From Actinomycetes bacterium (GTDB taxonomy: Bacteria > Actinomycetota > Actinomycetes > JAJYSQ01), in contig JAJYSQ010000170.1 of assembly GCA_021793495.1 (NCBI GenBank), positions 1 to 5,333 on the forward strand: a DNA stretch of 5,333 bases. Direction: 5' to 3'. Positions 1 to 5,327 of the stretch are shown here, in pieces. Every line of letters starts with the position of its first letter. The stretch's first letter is position 1. Under the pieces are notes generated by a model. It was not told where the DNA came from, did not search any database, and saw only the letters and a program-made list of their open reading frames with translations. Both the position numbers and the translations under genes were made by a program.

Positions 1-14
1 GGACCCGGGTGCCG

Positions 15-59
15 CCCGTGGGGTACGGCCCCGTGGGGTACGGCCCCGTGGGGTACGGC
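15..59. repeat. Three perfect 15-bp tandem repeats
   Basis: The unit CCCGTGGGGTACGGC occurs three times head to tail without a mismatch. It lies 10 bp beyond the stop codon of the minus-strand quinone oxidoreductase gene. Each unit contains CCGT and ACGG separated by 5 nt, so a transcript could form three small 4-bp hairpins. No T-tract follows, so a classical terminator is not supported. The unit length is a multiple of three, but I see no credible gene across it. It may be a variable-number tandem repeat or a weak transcription or mRNA end structure. The rest of positions 1-69 shows nothing else I can name. Confidence 0.9.
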
Positions 60-69
60 AGAGCCTCGA

Positions 70-1050
70 TCATCCGGGGAGCAGCAGCACCTTGCCGACG
101 ATCCCGCCTGTCTCGAGCTCGGCATGCGCCTGACCGGCTCGGCTCATCGGGTGCTTCCGGTCGATCACCGGGTGCACGCGCCCGTCGCGGAGCAGCGGCC
201 AGACATGCTCGCGCACCGAGGCCATGATCGCGGCCTTCTCCGCCGCGGGACGGGCTCGAAGTGACGTGGCGAGCACCGCGGCCCGCTTCGACAGCAGCAC
301 CCCCAGGTCCAGCTCGGCCCGGGCTCCGCCTTGCAGGCCGATCACCACCAGCCGTCCGTTGGCGGCGAGGGCGGCGATGTTGCGGGCCAGGTACGCCGCT
401 CCCATGTTGTCCAGGATCACGTCCACGCCCCGGCCGCCGGTGACCTGGTGCACCACCTCGACGAAGTCCTGGACGTGGTGGTCGATGCCCACGGCAGCGC
501 CGAGTGACCGGCAGCGCTCCAGTCGTTCGGCGCTGCCAGCGGTGGTCAGCACCGTGGCGCCGAGCACGGAGGCGAGCTGGATGGCCATCGTGCCGACCCC
601 ACTGGCCCCGCCGTGCACGAGCACGTGCTCATCGGGGCGCAGCGCGGCCAGGGTGAACACGTTGGACCAGACGGTGGCGACCACCTCCGGAAGCCCGGCG
701 GCGTCGACCAGGTCCACGCCCACCGGTGCGGGCAGCACCTGGGTGATCGGTGCCACCACCTGTTCGGCATACCCTCCGCCGGACAGCAGCGCGACCACGG
801 GGTCCCCGATGGACACCCCGGTCACCTCGGGGCCGAGCCCGATCACGTGCCCGGAGCACTCCAGCCCCGGGTAGGGCGGGCAGTCCGGCGGCGGGGGGTA
901 CTGGCCTTGGCGCTGCAGCAGGTCGGCGCGGTTGACCCCGGCGGCGACCACCTGGATGAGCACCTCGCCCGGTCCGGGGACCGGGTCGGGGACCTCGGCC
1001 CAGGTGAGAACCTCGGGCCCTCCCGGACGGGTGATCACGACGGCCTTCAT
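70..1050 (-). CDS. NAD(P)H quinone oxidoreductase, PIG3-type MDR family
   Basis: This 326-residue protein is a zinc-free medium-chain dehydrogenase/reductase expected to reduce quinones or similar carbonyls with NADPH in the cytosol. The N-terminal GroES-like catalytic domain carries GVNRADLLQRQGQYPPPP (residues 38-55), a PIG3 signature, then GLE (62-64) and GGGYAE (91-96). LPEVVATVWSNVF (120-132) leads into the Rossmann domain with the nucleotide loop HGGASGVG (146-153). The cysteine and histidine ligands of zinc alcohol dehydrogenases are absent. Length matches the family and the C-terminus is complete. The ATG start gives the usual MKAVV opening, but no strong ribosome binding site precedes it. 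It begins 44 nt after the moeA-like stop on the same strand, so it is probably the last gene of that operon. The family is clear; the physiological substrate is not. Confidence 0.93.
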   Translation of the reverse strand: MKAVVITRPGGPEVLTWAEVPDPVPGPGEVLIQVVAAGVNRADLLQRQGQYPPPPDCPPYPGLECSGHVIGLGPEVTGVSIGDPVVALLSGGGYAEQVVAPITQVLPAPVGVDLVDAAGLPEVVATVWSNVFTLAALRPDEHVLVHGGASGVGTMAIQLASVLGATVLTTAGSAERLERCRSLGAAVGIDHHVQDFVEVVHQVTGGRGVDVILDNMGAAYLARNIAALAANGRLVVIGLQGGARAELDLGVLLSKRAAVLATSLRARPAAEKAAIMASVREHVWPLLRDGRVHPVIDRKHPMSRAGQAHAELETGGIVGKVLLLPG

Positions 1051-1094
1051 GGTCGACCAGCCTATGCCGGGCCCGAGCGTCCGGGGCTGCGGGC

Positions 1095-2324
1095 TCAGGG
1101 CAGGTCCAACCGGTCCAGCTCCACGCCGGCGGGCGCGCCCCCGGGGGGGATGACGGCGAGTGCGCTGGCCTGGGCCAGTCCGCGCAGCATGCCCGCGCCG
1201 CGGAACGGCAGGGCATGCCAGGCTCCCCCCCCGCCCCCTCGTCCGACCGGGGCGACCGGAACCAGGCGGTGGTCGCCTCCGGCGCCGCGCTCGGCGGCGT
1301 CCAGTCGGATCCGCCCGCTGGCGGGCAGGCCGCGCCCGGACATCCGGGCGATCAGCGGGACCGCGAGGGTGACCAGCCCGGCGACCGCGGCGTACGGGTT
1401 CCCCGGCAGGCCGACCAGCCAGCGCCTGGGGCCGTCCGCCGAGTCGCCGGGCATCGACGCGGCCAGCATGGGGTGTCCGGGGCGGACGGCGACCCCGTCG
1501 ACGACCAGCTCGGCGTGCAGCTGCCCGAGCACTGAGTGCAGGTGGTCGGCGGGCCCGGCGGCGGTGGCTCCGGTGGTCACCACCAGCTCCGTGCCCGACC
1601 CGGTGATCGCCCGTGCCAGGGTCGCGGCGTCGTCACCCACCCGCTGCACGCCGATGACCTCGGCACCAGCCCAGGTCAGCCAGGAGGGCAACGCGGGACC
1701 GAGCGCGTCCCGGACCCGCCCGTCGTGCGGCAGGCCGGTGTCGAGCAGCTCGTCGCCGAGGACCAGGATCTGCACCTGGGGACGCGGGATGACCCGCAGG
1801 GCATCGTGGCCGGTGGCCGCGGCCAGGGACAGCAGGGCGGGGCGCAGCACGGACCCGGCGTCAGCCAGCAGCGCGCCGGATGCGCACTCCTCTCCGGCCC
1901 GACGCAGGTCGGTGCCGTCGGCGACGGTCCCGTCGAGCAGCGCCACCGGTGCGCCGGAGCATCCCGCTGCGGTCGGGGGGGTGGTGTCCTCGGCCCTCAC
2001 CCGCCCGTGCTCGCGACGCAGCACCGCCCGAGCACCCTCGGGTAGCCACGCCCCGGTGGCGATCTCCACGGCCTGCCCGGGCTGGATCCCCCGGCCGGTC
2101 GCCCCGGCCAGCACCCGCCCGACGATCCGCCAGGGTCCGGTGCCGCAGACCGCCCAGCCGTCCATCGCTGAGATCGTCGCGGGGGGCAGCTCGGCGGTGG
2201 CGTACAGCGGCTCAGCGAGGACGGTCCCGGGGGTCTGCATCAGCGGCAGCACGCGGGCGACCGGGGGCGTCGGCGCGGTGTACGCCCGTTCGCGCGCCTG
2301 CGGCCAGGGCAGGGGGGTGGTCAT
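1095..2324 (-). CDS. moeA: MoeA-like molybdopterin molybdenumtransferase, divergent
   Basis: This 409-residue protein belongs to the MoeA/gephyrin-E family, which inserts molybdate into adenylylated molybdopterin. In order: SAMDGWAV (residues 52-59, with conserved D55); a domain with EIATGAWLPEGA (87-98); the MPT-binding-like domain with LGDEL (189-193); TTGATAAGPADH (250-261) at the usual GG.S.G..D site; RPGHP (281-285) where many homologues have KPGKP; and GLPGNP (305-310). A C-terminal beta domain follows. Length is normal. The lysines of KPGKP are R and H here and the usual GGVS is GATA. From memory such forms occur in other actinobacteria, so this may be a lineage-specific type and not an inactive copy. 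The start ATG lies 10 nt after the mobA stop and a GGGAG sits directly against it, an unusually short spacing. The family's N-terminal pattern begins at residue 7, which supports this start. Confidence 0.9.
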   Translation of the reverse strand: MTTPLPWPQARERAYTAPTPPVARVLPLMQTPGTVLAEPLYATAELPPATISAMDGWAVCGTGPWRIVGRVLAGATGRGIQPGQAVEIATGAWLPEGARAVLRREHGRVRAEDTTPPTAAGCSGAPVALLDGTVADGTDLRRAGEECASGALLADAGSVLRPALLSLAAATGHDALRVIPRPQVQILVLGDELLDTGLPHDGRVRDALGPALPSWLTWAGAEVIGVQRVGDDAATLARAITGSGTELVVTTGATAAGPADHLHSVLGQLHAELVVDGVAVRPGHPMLAASMPGDSADGPRRWLVGLPGNPYAAVAGLVTLAVPLIARMSGRGLPASGRIRLDAAERGAGGDHRLVPVAPVGRGGGGGAWHALPFRGAGMLRGLAQASALAVIPPGGAPAGVELDRLDLP

Positions 2325-2334
2325 CTCCCGCGGG

Positions 2335-2985
2335 TCACCGACCCCGGCCGGTCTGGCGGGTCACGTCGACCTGATCGGCGCGGCGGCGGGCTCGGTCCAG
2401 GTCCCCGGGAGTGTCCACGTCCTGGCTGGCACCCCATCGGTCGGGCACCTGGACCACGTCCAGTCCGTCGAGCACCAGGGACAGGGGTCGTCCGCTCGGC
2501 TCGCCGATGGCGCCCAGCCGGTCGACCAGAGGCTGTCGACGGTACGCAGCGGCGAGGGCCAACCGGTGCCCGGAGAGCTGGGTGAGCACCGCCGCCGACA
2601 CCCCCGGGGCGTCCACAGCCGCCAGCAGCTCCGGCACCGCCGGTGCGGCGAAGGGCAGGTCCACCGCCAGCACGAGCAGCACAGGGCTGGTCACGTACGG
2701 CAGGGCGGCCGCGAGGCCAGCCAGCGGCCCGCCCCCGGGGGGGTCCTCTCGGCACCAGATCGGCTCGGGACGCCCATCACGGCGTACGACGGCTGCGGAC
2801 GTCGGGCCGACGATCACGACGTCTCGGGCCGATGGGTCGGCGGCGATCACGCGCTCGAGCAGCCTGCGCACCCCGAGGACCAGGTCGCCCTTGGGGACGC
2901 CACCCAGCCGTCGCCCGGCCCCGCCGGACAGGACGACCAGGTCGTGGTCGATGGTCAGCGCCCGCCGGTGCGCCGAACCAGCCAC
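2335..2985 (-). CDS. mobA: MobA-like molybdenum cofactor nucleotidyltransferase
   Basis: This protein of about 216 residues has the nucleotidyltransferase fold of MobA, which attaches GMP to Mo-molybdopterin, or of the CTP-using MocA relatives. Visible motifs are the nucleotide loop LSGGAGRRLGG (residues 19-29) with K32, DPPGGGPLAGLAAAL (81-95), the metal-binding AVDLPF (107-112), and a C-terminal DVDTPGDL resembling the family's NINTPEDL. The reading frame stays open far upstream on the minus strand, but that part has no family similarity and overlaps bioY in another frame. I chose GTG at 2985, the closest conventional start ahead of the nucleotide loop, with GGGAG just upstream. It overlaps bioY by 31 nt. 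A CTG at 2958, overlapping the bioY stop as CTGA, is the alternative. Adjacency to moeA supports a Moco role; GTP versus CTP preference cannot be told here. Confidence 0.85.
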   Translation of the reverse strand: MAGSAHRRALTIDHDLVVLSGGAGRRLGGVPKGDLVLGVRRLLERVIAADPSARDVVIVGPTSAAVVRRDGRPEPIWCREDPPGGGPLAGLAAALPYVTSPVLLVLAVDLPFAAPAVPELLAAVDAPGVSAAVLTQLSGHRLALAAAYRRQPLVDRLGAIGEPSGRPLSLVLDGLDVVQVPDRWGASQDVDTPGDLDRARRRADQVDVTRQTGRGR

Positions 2986-3557
2986 CAGGCTCCCGGCAGC
3001 GCGGCCGCCGCAGCCACGGCCTTGACCAGGTCGCCGCCGAGGAAGGGCAGCACGCCCAGACGCACGGAGGTGACCAGGCCGACGTGCGTGACCAGGGCCA
3101 GCACCGATGCCCCGCACGCGTAGATCACCAGGGTGCCCAGCGCGTACGACACAGCCACGCCCAGCGGACGACGGTCGTACCCGTGGCGAGCCGCGACGCC
3201 CATGAGGGCGGCGGCCAGGACGAACCCGACCAGGTACCCGCCGCTGGCCCCGAGCAGCACGTGCGCGCCGGAGGTGGCACCGGCGTAGACGGGCAGTCCG
3301 ACCAGCCCGGCGAGCAGGTAGACCAGCTGGCCGAGCACGCCGCGCGCCGGCCCGAGAGCCGCGGCGGTGAGCAGGACGGCGAAGGTCTGCCCGGTGATCG
3401 GCACCGGCAGGCCGTGCACCGGGATCACCACCTGCGCGGCCAGGGCGGTCAGCGCGGCCGCGCCGAGGACCAGGCCGGCATCGGCCACGACGGATCGGCG
3501 CACCAAGGCGTCGGTGAGCACCGGCTGGCGAGACAGGCGCACGGCTACGGTCGACAC
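2955..3557 (-). CDS. bioY: Biotin transporter BioY (ECF S-component)
   Basis: This 200-residue, strongly hydrophobic membrane protein is the substrate-binding S-component for biotin uptake. It shows the BioY hallmarks: LPVPITGQTFAVLL (residues 50-63), GLPVYAG (87-93), GGYLVGF (106-112) and PFLGGDLVK (171-179), spread over about six predicted membrane segments. Length is typical. The start is GTG at 3557, preceded by a clear ribosome binding site (GGGAGG, 3562-3567). No BioM or BioN energising subunits are in the window, so it either works alone or shares ECF modules encoded elsewhere; both cases are known for BioY. It is the first gene of the minus-strand cluster and overlaps mobA at its 3' end. 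Biotin uptake has no obvious direct role in Moco synthesis, so the pairing may be simple co-transcription. Confidence 0.95.
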   Translation of the reverse strand: MSTVAVRLSRQPVLTDALVRRSVVADAGLVLGAAALTALAAQVVIPVHGLPVPITGQTFAVLLTAAALGPARGVLGQLVYLLAGLVGLPVYAGATSGAHVLLGASGGYLVGFVLAAALMGVAARHGYDRRPLGVAVSYALGTLVIYACGASVLALVTHVGLVTSVRLGVLPFLGGDLVKAVAAAAALPGAWWLVRRTGGR

Positions 3558-3561
3558 GGGA

Positions 3562-3567
3562 CCTCCC
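3562..3567 (-). promoter_or_regulatory. Ribosome binding site of bioY
   Basis: On the minus strand GGGAGG lies 4 nt before the GTG codon at 3557. It is the best Shine-Dalgarno match in this cluster and fixes the bioY start. Confidence 0.75.
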
Positions 3568-3631
3568 GGGGATCTCGATCGGTGCCGTGGCCTGACGGGG
3601 CATCGGCCCGGTCACCGTCCTGTGCGGCGAG

Positions 3632-3637
3632 ACTCTA
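3632..3637 (-). promoter_or_regulatory. Possible -10 box of the bioY operon
   Basis: The minus strand reads TAGAGT, a fair match to the actinobacterial TANNNT -10 box, 74 nt before the bioY start codon. The corresponding -35 position would fall inside the 11-bp repeat array and has only a poor hexamer (ATGCCG at a 17-nt spacer). If this is the promoter it probably relies on an activator, or the call is a chance match. Confidence 0.3.
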
Positions 3638-3669
3638 TCCACTCGGCATCCACTCGGCATCCACTCGGC
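3637..3669. repeat. Three perfect 11-bp tandem repeats in the divergent intergenic region
   Basis: The plus strand reads ATCCACTCGGC three times in a row with no mismatch (GCCGAGTGGAT on the minus strand). The array lies between the divergent bioY and EAL-HDOD genes, about 80-112 nt before the bioY start and 136-168 nt before the EAL-HDOD start. An 11-bp period is close to one DNA helical turn, so a regulator could bind each unit on the same face, as OmpR-type activators do on direct repeats. The unit matches no operator I recognise. Confidence 0.9.
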
Positions 3670-3773
3670 GCCCTCCGGGACCTCCTGGTGACGGCCGGGC
3701 CCTCGGCGACGTTCACCCCCTGCCCGTGGGCCCGTGTTCAAGACCGGTGTGGTCGGTGCCGAGAGTGCCGGGG

Positions 3774-3779
3774 GGAGGG
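3774..3779 (+). promoter_or_regulatory. Ribosome binding site of the minicistron
   Basis: GGAGGG, within a run of purines from 3771 to 3779, lies 8 nt before the ATG at 3788 and 25 nt before the ATG at 3805. Spacing favours the first ATG, which opens a six-codon reading frame and not the EAL-HDOD gene. Confidence 0.7.
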
Positions 3780-3787
3780 CGAATCGC

Positions 3788-3808
3788 ATGGCCGTTCAGC
3801 TCGCATGA
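3788..3808 (+). CDS. Six-codon minicistron (leader peptide MAVQLA) coupled to the EAL-HDOD gene
   Basis: An ATG with ideal Shine-Dalgarno spacing opens a frame of six codons (M-A-V-Q-L-A) ending in TGA. That TGA overlaps the EAL-HDOD start as ATGA, the standard arrangement for translational coupling. The downstream ATG has no ribosome binding site of its own, so ribosomes finishing the minicistron could restart on it. The peptide itself is too short to assign a function. The alternative is that a single-base error or mutation has split a longer N-terminus, but the EAL-HDOD protein already begins where its family usually begins. Confidence 0.5.
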   Translation: MAVQLA

Positions 3809-5031
3809 CCGCTCACCAGGTACACGTCGGACGAATGCCGATCTGCGACCGGGACCGTCGGATCGTCGGGTACGAGTTGTCGTTCCGCGACACCCCGGCG
3901 GCGCAGGTGGCAACCGGTCGGGGCGACGAGGTGACCGCCACGGTGCTGGTGAACACGTTCACCGAGTTCGGCCTGCCCGTCCTGGTCGGGGAGAAGACGG
4001 CGTTCGTGAACGTGACGGCGTCGTTCCTCGACGGGCGCCGGTCGGTCCCGTTCCCGCCGGACAACGCCGTGCTGGAGATCCTCACCGCGGTCCCGGTGAC
4101 CCCGGGGGTGGTCAGCGGGGTGCGATCGCTGCGCGAGCAGGGGTACGTGTTCGCCGTCGACGACCACGGGTTCACCCCGGGGCGGGCCGACCTGCTGCCG
4201 CACGTGTCGTACGCCAAGATCGATCTGCAGGCGAACAACGCGGACGTCGTCCGAGCCCTGACCGCGCGGTGCCGGGACCGAGAGCTCACCCTGGTCGCCG
4301 AGCGGGTGGAGACCGCCGACCACCTGGCCGTGGCTACCGAGCTGGGCTTCGAGCTCGTGCAGGGGTGGTACTTCGCCCGGCCGGAGCTGATCAGCGGCGC
4401 CACGATCGGCCCGGGACAGGTGGCGACCATGCAGGTACTGGGGCTGCTGGCCCGTCCCGAGTGCGATGTCGACGACATCGAGGCGCTGGTCCGGATGGAT
4501 GTGGGGCTGACCTACCGGGTGCTGCGCGCGGTGAACTCGGCAGCCTCGGGGCTGCACCGCACGGTCTCCTCCGTTCGTGACGCGCTGGTGATGCTCGGGT
4601 TCTCCACGCTGCGGCGCTGGCTGATCCTGATGGTGCTCGCCGACTCCTGCGTGGGCGACCCGGAGCTGGTGTCCAACGCGTGCGCGCGCGGTCGGACGTG
4701 CGAGCTGCTCGCCGGGCAGTGGTCGGGGGTGACGCCCGAGGCCGCGTTCACCGTCGGGATGCTCTCCGAGCTCGACGCCCTGCTGGGGATGCCGCTGCCC
4801 GAGGCGCTGGGAGCGCTGCCGCTGGATGACGGGCTCCGCGCCGCCCTGGTGGACGGCTCGGGCCCGTTGGGTGCGCTGTTGGGCACGGTGCTCGCCTACG
4901 AGGCCGGGGACGTCGACGCCGCGGCGTCGACGTCGCAGGTGGTCGGGGTCGACATCCAGGACGTGGCACGCGCGTACCTCTCAGGGTTCGGCTGGGCGCT
5001 GCAGACCGTGGAGAGCGTGGTCGCTGCGTAG
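3805..5031 (+). CDS. EAL-HDOD domain signalling protein (YuxH type)
   Basis: This 408-residue cytosolic protein joins an N-terminal EAL domain (about residues 5-195) to a C-terminal HDOD domain (about 205-395). EAL features: VGRMPICDRD (8-17), YELSFR (23-28) in place of EAL, N69, LEIL (90-93), VDDHGF (118-123), YAKIDL (136-141), AERVE (165-169) and QGWYFARP (186-193). Many c-di-GMP phosphodiesterase positions are kept, but DDFG is DDHG and the usual second glutamate after LEIL is threonine (94), so activity is uncertain. The HDOD part shows RMDVGLTYRVLRAVNSAA, LVMLGFSTLRRWL and TVGMLSELDALLGMPL, typical of the family, with no HD-GYP catalytic motif. No in-frame ATG or GTG lies just upstream, so ATG 3805 is the likely start. 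Such proteins usually act as c-di-GMP effectors or scaffolds; the target here is unknown. It is divergent from the bioY cluster. Confidence 0.93.
   Translation: MTAHQVHVGRMPICDRDRRIVGYELSFRDTPAAQVATGRGDEVTATVLVNTFTEFGLPVLVGEKTAFVNVTASFLDGRRSVPFPPDNAVLEILTAVPVTPGVVSGVRSLREQGYVFAVDDHGFTPGRADLLPHVSYAKIDLQANNADVVRALTARCRDRELTLVAERVETADHLAVATELGFELVQGWYFARPELISGATIGPGQVATMQVLGLLARPECDVDDIEALVRMDVGLTYRVLRAVNSAASGLHRTVSSVRDALVMLGFSTLRRWLILMVLADSCVGDPELVSNACARGRTCELLAGQWSGVTPEAAFTVGMLSELDALLGMPLPEALGALPLDDGLRAALVDGSGPLGALLGTVLAYEAGDVDAAASTSQVVGVDIQDVARAYLSGFGWALQTVESVVAA
4464..4480. repeat. 17-bp inverted repeat (8-1-8)
   Basis: CGATGTCG and its exact reverse complement CGACATCG flank a single A. 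It lies inside the EAL-HDOD gene at the start of the HDOD domain, encoding part of CDVDDIE. It may simply follow from aspartate and valine codons in a GC-rich genome. Confidence 0.8.
4909..4934. repeat. 26-bp perfect palindrome within the EAL-HDOD gene
   Basis: The 13-nt half GACGTCGACGCCG is followed directly by its exact reverse complement, with no spacer. The site is about 100 bp before the EAL-HDOD stop codon and encodes D-V-D-A-A-A-S-T-S near the protein C-terminus. It contains two SalI-like GTCGAC cores. It could form a cruciform or be a dimeric protein binding site. No T-tract follows, and with no loop it is not a normal terminator. Confidence 0.9.
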
Positions 5032-5190
5032 GTCGAGAACGGCCCGCAACGACCGGTCGGCGATCTCCTGCTCCCGCGCCGCGGCAGGTTCTCCAGGCCC
5101 TCGGTGCGCAGGCGGGACGCGGTGCGTACCCAGAGGTTCAGGACGGGCAGGCCGACTCGCCAGAGCAGGCTGGTCCACCGGCTGGTCATG
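4981..5190 (-). pseudogene. Possible frameshifted small gene or acyltransferase-like remnant
   Basis: From an ATG at 5190 the minus strand encodes about 39 residues with very high GC at codon third positions: a hydrophobic stretch (LLWRVGLPVLNLWV), then RTEGLENLPRRG. The last part resembles the region just before the NH..D motif of PlsC-type acyltransferases. Beyond GGG near 5075 this frame loses coding character, while a neighbouring frame continues with EQEIADRSLRAVLDLRS to a TGA at 4981. Adding one G to the GGG run would join the two. The joined product would be about 70 residues and would overlap the end of the EAL-HDOD gene by 51 nt, tail to tail. No catalytic motif is present, so the acyltransferase resemblance is tentative. 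It could be a decayed gene, a sequencing slip in a small intact gene, or chance. No strong ribosome binding site is seen. Confidence 0.35.
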
Positions 5191-5226
5191 GAGGGCACGG
5201 CAGGACCCCGGAAGACCGGTGATGGG

Positions 5227-5311
5227 CGGCGGGGGTGGGATTTGAACCCACGGGAGGTTGCCCTCCACCGGTTTTCAAGACCAGCGCACTCGGCCACTAT
5301 GCGACCCCGCC
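5227..5311 (-). tRNA. tRNA-Ser(UGA)
   Basis: The minus strand folds as a complete class II tRNA. The acceptor stem pairs GGCGGGG with CCCCGCC over 7 bp. The D arm is GCA/TGC with TAGTGGCCGAG in the loop. The anticodon arm has the loop CTTGAAA, with anticodon TGA at 5275-5277. The long variable arm is GGAGG-GCAA-CCTCC, and the T arm is GTGGG-TTCAAAT-CCCAC. The discriminator base is G, as expected for serine. The 3' flank reads CCC instead of CCA, so CCA must be added after transcription. UGA reads UCA and UCG codons, and UCU if modified. Confidence 0.97.
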
Positions 5312-5321
5312 CGGTGTGGCC

Positions 5322-5327
5322 AGCGTA
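5322..5327 (-). promoter_or_regulatory. -10 box of the tRNA-Ser promoter
   Basis: The minus strand has TACGCT (TANNNT type) with 10 nt between it and the tRNA 5' end. Transcription would begin only a few bases before the mature tRNA. The -35 region lies beyond the window edge, so the promoter cannot be confirmed. Confidence 0.5.

Noticed and set aside
613..3123. 836-codon plus-strand open frame antisense to the operon
   Set aside because: Low-complexity Gly/Pro/Arg/Ser sequence opposite four well-recognised genes. Long antisense frames are usual in DNA of this GC content.
3711..3717. GTTCACC heptamer resembling a Streptomyces PhoP box unit
   Set aside because: Only one copy is present and it is out of register with the 11-bp repeats. 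PhoP sites need at least two adjacent units.
3735..3755. TTCAAGACC shared with the anticodon region of the tRNA-Ser gene
   Set aside because: Nine shared bases are expected by chance between stretches of this length, and no other tRNA arm is present.
2986..3789. Long minus-strand open frame continuous with mobA (484 codons in total)
   Set aside because: The upstream part overlaps bioY in another frame, is rich in arginine and proline and matches no family. It is a high-GC shadow frame, and MobA similarity begins only after 2985.
3367..3804. N-terminal extension of the EAL-HDOD frame upstream of ATG 3805
   Set aside because: The extension runs through the repeat array and antisense to bioY, has no family similarity, and EAL-HDOD proteins normally begin near VGR.PI.
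3558..3804. Riboswitch (Moco or biotin related) in the bioY leader
   Set aside because: I found no conserved aptamer elements or convincing multi-stem structure in this 247-bp region.
2643..4580. 645-codon plus-strand open frame
   Set aside because: It crosses bioY antisense and the EAL-HDOD gene out of frame, with no recognisable domain.
5205..5222. CCGG-TCTT-CCGG hairpin downstream of tRNA-Ser as a terminator
   Set aside because: The stem is only 4 bp and there is no T-tract.
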